Source: SXPK01 sp041168165
GTDB taxonomy: Bacteria; Planctomycetota; UBA1135; UBA2386
Assembly (NCBI GenBank): GCA_041168165.1
Contig: JBEELK010000075.1
Location: 1 to 8,864 of the forward strand
DNA length: 8,864 bases
Direction of reading: 5' to 3'
Position numbers and translations under genes: made by a program. The notes beneath the pieces were generated by a model. The model was not told the DNA's origin, searched no databases, and saw nothing but the letters and a program-made list of their open reading frames with translations. Below, piece by piece: positions 6,498-8,864 of the stretch (positions are counted from its first letter, which is position 1; the number at the start of each line of letters is the position of its first letter).

Positions 6498-8138
6498 ATG
6501 CAGAACGCAGCCCTGCTGTTCGCCGCGAGCCTGCTGCTGCGCGCTGCGCACTGGCTGCTGTCGCCCGAGCGCTTCGATGCGTTCACCGCGGACTACCAAG
6601 GCGACGCCCCCTATTGGCAGCAGATCTGCGCCGGCAATGCGGGCCTCGAGGCTTTGCTGCCATTCCGCCCGCCGGGGATGCAGTGGCTCGCAACGATGCT
6701 GTGGGATGGCAATGGCAGCGCATTCGTCGCGCGCCTCGCGATGACGCTGCTCGGCTCGCTGATCGCGCCTGCTCTGTGGCTCTCGCTGCGATCGTCGCTC
6801 GATCCCAAGATAGCGCTCCTCGCCGCGTGGATCTGCGCGTGCAGCCACTCGCTCCTCGTGCTCGGCAGCGGACTGCATGTCGAAGTCCCGTATCTGCTGC
6901 TCGCAACGATCGCGATCGGCGATTTCGAGCGCATGCGCAAAGGTCCCGCAGCATTCGCCTCGTTGCGATGGGGCGCGCTCAGCGCCGCTGCGTGCTTGTT
7001 CCGCGCGGAGCACCTTCTGTTCGTCTTCGCTGCGCTCGCGTGGCTTGGTTGGAAGAAGCGCTCTGCATGCGCAAAGAACGTCGCCGCTGCGCTCGCGACA
7101 TTCGTGCTCGCACTACTGCCTTGGCAACTGCACGTCGCGAACACGATCGCGGACTTCAACGACGGTCGCCAAGGCGGCACGCAGCGACTCCCTCCAATTC
7201 CGCCACCTGGCTCGCTGCCGTGGGACAGCGACGCGATCGCCGCAGTGCGCGCGATGCCCGCGTTTGCGCAATTGCCAACCGCGGGCTTCGTCGCAGACTC
7301 CGTGCGCACGCGCGGCGGCGCGCGCGTGACGCGCGACGACCTGCGCATCGTCGCCGAGGCCTACGGTTGCCAACCCGAGCGACTGCACACGCCGCTGCTC
7401 GCGCTCTATGGCCCGCTCAACTTCTTCCTCGCGAACAGCAACGAGAGCGAAGCCGAAGACGGTGGATTCACGCGCGCGGCGCTCGATCGCAAGCCGCCTT
7501 TCGAAGGCGGGCTCGCGCGGTATCCCAACGGCATCCTCAACGTGTTGCCGCAAGAGTTGTCGCTCGGCTATCCGCCGCATCTCGACGCAGTCAATCACGG
7601 CTACGCAAAGGGCCTCGCGTGGATCGCTTCGCATCCAAGCGATGCGTTGTCGCTCCTCGCGAGCAAACTGATGCACGCGTGGCGCGGCGCTGCGAGCGGC
7701 ATCGGCATTCACAACTTCCCGATGGGCCGCGACGGAACGCGCATGCCCGTCGATGCAGTGACGTCCGACAGCTTGCTCGCGACTGTGTGGCGCGCGCTGC
7801 TCTTCGCACTCGCGGCAATCGGCGCCCGAGGGCTACGACGCGATGAGGGCGCGACGCAGACGTTTCTCGTCATCGCGACAAGATTCTTGCTGGCCATCCC
7901 GTTCTTTGGCTACGCACGGCTCGGCGCATTAGCGATCCCAGCGCTCGCAGTGCTGTGGGCTGCGGCGCTCGAAAAGCCGTTCGCTACAACGCAATCGCTT
8001 GCACGTGCACGGCCCGCCGTTGCGTCCGCCGCAATCGCATTGCTTTGCCTCGTCGATCTCGCGACTGCGTATCGATCGACACGGCCGACCGTCACAGGCG
8101 CGAGCTCGATCCACGCGCGTAAGTTCGTTGCGCATTGA
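6498..8138 (+). CDS. GT-C fold membrane glycosyltransferase (PMT / GT39-like, ArnT-related)
   Basis: A 546-aa protein with about 11 membrane segments: near residues 3-20, 76-97, 104-122, 128-141, 156-168, 173-185, 194-212, then a large soluble loop (about 213-425), then 426-445, 453-470, 474-490 and 508-524. GT-C enzymes transfer a sugar from a polyprenyl-phosphate donor on the periplasmic side of the inner membrane. Family signs are: an acidic pair in the first loop (D32 and D36 in ADYQGDAPYW), where GT39 enzymes keep their catalytic Asp; RPPG at 57-60; FRAEHLL (R169, E171); LPW at 207-209 ending a helix; GPLNFFLANSNES at 305-317; and WIASHPSDALSLLASKLMHAW at about 375-395, a stretch typical of PMT_2-type proteins. 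ATG 6498 places the first helix and D32 correctly. No Shine-Dalgarno is visible. The gene lies 26 nt after a terminator stem, so its promoter is unclear. The acceptor (protein, lipid A or other glycan) is unknown. Confidence 0.8.
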   Translation: MQNAALLFAASLLLRAAHWLLSPERFDAFTADYQGDAPYWQQICAGNAGLEALLPFRPPGMQWLATMLWDGNGSAFVARLAMTLLGSLIAPALWLSLRSSLDPKIALLAAWICACSHSLLVLGSGLHVEVPYLLLATIAIGDFERMRKGPAAFASLRWGALSAAACLFRAEHLLFVFAALAWLGWKKRSACAKNVAAALATFVLALLPWQLHVANTIADFNDGRQGGTQRLPPIPPPGSLPWDSDAIAAVRAMPAFAQLPTAGFVADSVRTRGGARVTRDDLRIVAEAYGCQPERLHTPLLALYGPLNFFLANSNESEAEDGGFTRAALDRKPPFEGGLARYPNGILNVLPQELSLGYPPHLDAVNHGYAKGLAWIASHPSDALSLLASKLMHAWRGAASGIGIHNFPMGRDGTRMPVDAVTSDSLLATVWRALLFALAAIGARGLRRDEGATQTFLVIATRFLLAIPFFGYARLGALAIPALAVLWAAALEKPFATTQSLARARPAVASAAIALLCLVDLATAYRSTRPTVTGASSIHARKFVAH

Positions 8139-8293
8139 AACGACTGCTTCGCGTCACGGCACAAACTCGAGCAGGGCTGCGTCGGAGAAGGGCTACCCAA
8201 CGCGCACAACCTCCTCTAGGGTGACTGCGTCCCTTGCGTCGGCATCCTGTTGTTGCTCGCCGACGCACCACCACATCCATCCCCCACGATCTC
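8139..8293 (+). promoter_or_regulatory. Intergenic leader region of the last exported-protein gene
   Basis: This 155-bp gap holds no gene and no terminator-like hairpin for the glycosyltransferase. A TAGGGT at 8217-8222 could be a -10 element, but it has no matching -35. The distal part holds a hairpin and a C-rich tract before the ATG. Confidence 0.4.
8235..8267 (+). promoter_or_regulatory. Leader hairpin upstream of the last exported-protein gene
   Basis: TGCGTCGGC (8235-8243) and GCCGACGCA (8259-8267) form a perfect 9-bp stem with a 15-nt loop that starts ATC. The base of the stem lies 26 nt before the ATG at 8294. The spacer holds CACCACCACA overlapping the stem end and CCATCCCCC at 8277-8285. 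There is no T-rich tail, so it is not a standard terminator. Confidence 0.45.
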
Positions 8294-8864
8294 ATGCTTC
8301 GCAAAGTCACTGCGTCCCTCCTGGCGCTGGGCGTCGCTGCGGCAGTCTCTGCCCAAGGCCCGTGCTTCGATTTGGCTCTCGGCACGAACCTCGCCCTGAC
8401 CGATGACTCGAACTCGGCAGCGCTGCCGCTCGGGTTCTCTTTCACCTACAACGGCGTCACCTACACCGATATCTGCGTCTGCTCGAACGGCTACGTCTGG
8501 CTTGGCCCGGTCGCGGGTGCAGCGGACTTCTCGCCGACGGAAGCAGAACTGCTCGCGCAAGCGCCGCGTATCTGCCCGATGTGGACGGACCTCAATCCGG
8601 GCGCAGCCGGCAGCGGCCAGGTCTACTTCGACGCCTCGGTCCCCGGCGTCGCGAAGATCACGTGGTCTGGCGTCTTCCAGTGGAACACGACCAACCAGAA
8701 CAGCATGCAGGTCGTGCTCGACGCGAGCAGCAGCGTCACGGTGACCTACGGCGCGTGCACGACGGCGGCCAACCCGATCGTCGGCGCAAGCCCAGGTGTC
8801 GGCTCCATCTCCAACCCGGTCTCGCTCGCGACGCGCCCCGTCGTGATCACGCAGAACAACTTCG
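8294..8864 (+). CDS. Exported beta-sandwich (NIDO-like) protein, N-terminal part; 3' end outside window
   Basis: The frame is open from ATG 8294 to the window end (190 codons plus one base, no stop). Residues 1-20 are a classical signal peptide: LRK, then a hydrophobic Ala/Leu/Val core, then VSA before Q21. The mature part starts GPCFDLALG and shows a beta-rich domain: LPLGFSFTYNGVTYTDICVCSNGYVWLG (about 45-71), then an aromatic and acidic segment, PMWTDLNPG (95-103), then strands VYFDASVPGVAKITWSGV (about 110-127) and SMQVVLDASSSVTVTYGAC (about 137-155). This order, 'F.F.FnG..Y....V.SNG', then '..P.W.DL', then 'V.I.W..V', then 'fQ..L', resembles extracellular nidogen-type (NIDO) beta-sandwich domains common in planctomycete secreted proteins. 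Five cysteines (24, 61, 63, 94, 155) could form disulfides. Its role is unknown; adhesion or a structural cell-surface role would fit. It has no visible Shine-Dalgarno; a C-rich tract lies 8 nt before the ATG. Confidence 0.75.
   Translation, partial: MLRKVTASLLALGVAAAVSAQGPCFDLALGTNLALTDDSNSAALPLGFSFTYNGVTYTDICVCSNGYVWLGPVAGAADFSPTEAELLAQAPRICPMWTDLNPGAAGSGQVYFDASVPGVAKITWSGVFQWNTTNQNSMQVVLDASSSVTVTYGACTTAANPIVGASPGVGSISNPVSLATRPVVITQNNF

Noticed and set aside
6401..7846. A 481-codon plus-strand frame overlapping the glycosyltransferase
   Set aside because: It is Arg-rich, has no motifs, and is frame-shifted relative to a protein with many GT-C signatures.
1..8864. Search for mobile elements, CRISPR arrays, tRNA/rRNA genes and attachment sites
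   Set aside because: No transposase or integrase motif, long terminal inverted repeat, regularly spaced repeat or tRNA-like cloverleaf was seen on either strand by reading.

Overview
The window looks like chromosomal DNA of a high-GC bacterium, most likely a planctomycete-type lineage (Planctomycetota; Myxococcota is the main alternative). The reasons are: two exported proteins whose signal peptides end in Ala-Gln; a very large exported metallopeptidase with a chain of beta-sandwich domains and a C-terminal module of a kind I associate with secreted planctomycete proteins; genes without clear Shine-Dalgarno sequences; and strong avoidance of TTA, CTA and TCA codons. This assignment is inference, since there is no rRNA or marker gene here.

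Layout. 1-249 (+): the 3' end of a YVTN-type beta-propeller gene. 288-1793 (+): a long stand-alone Old Yellow Enzyme-family flavin oxidoreductase, possibly co-transcribed with the propeller gene. 1803-3110 (-): a polytopic membrane protein of unknown function, convergent with the oxidoreductase and only 9 bp from it. 3111-3399: a divergent regulatory region with a candidate promoter, a perfect 12-bp palindrome flanked by 10-bp direct repeats, and a leader hairpin. 3400-6390 (+): an exported gluzincin metallopeptidase (M4/M36-like) of 996 aa. 6391-6497: two tandem hairpins, the second shaped like an intrinsic terminator. 6498-8138 (+): a GT-C fold (PMT/GT39-like) membrane glycosyltransferase. 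8139-8293: a leader with a 9-bp-stem hairpin. 8294-8864 (+): the 5' part of an exported beta-sandwich (NIDO-like) protein that runs off the window.

How the parts may work together. The metallopeptidase and the last gene both encode exported products. The glycosyltransferase between them has the sequence pattern of enzymes that use a lipid-linked sugar on the outer face of the inner membrane. A link to glycosylation of exported proteins is possible but is only suggested by position. The oxidoreductase and propeller fragment look unrelated to this.

The most interesting unexplained signal is non-coding. The two exported-protein genes share a leader plan: a hairpin whose 5' arm contains CGTCGGC followed by ATC, then exactly 26 nt to the ATG, with the word CCATCCCCC inside those 26 nt. 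The terminator-like hairpin before the glycosyltransferase also ends 26 nt from its ATG. I found no clear evidence of a defence system, mobile element, CRISPR array or tRNA/rRNA gene.
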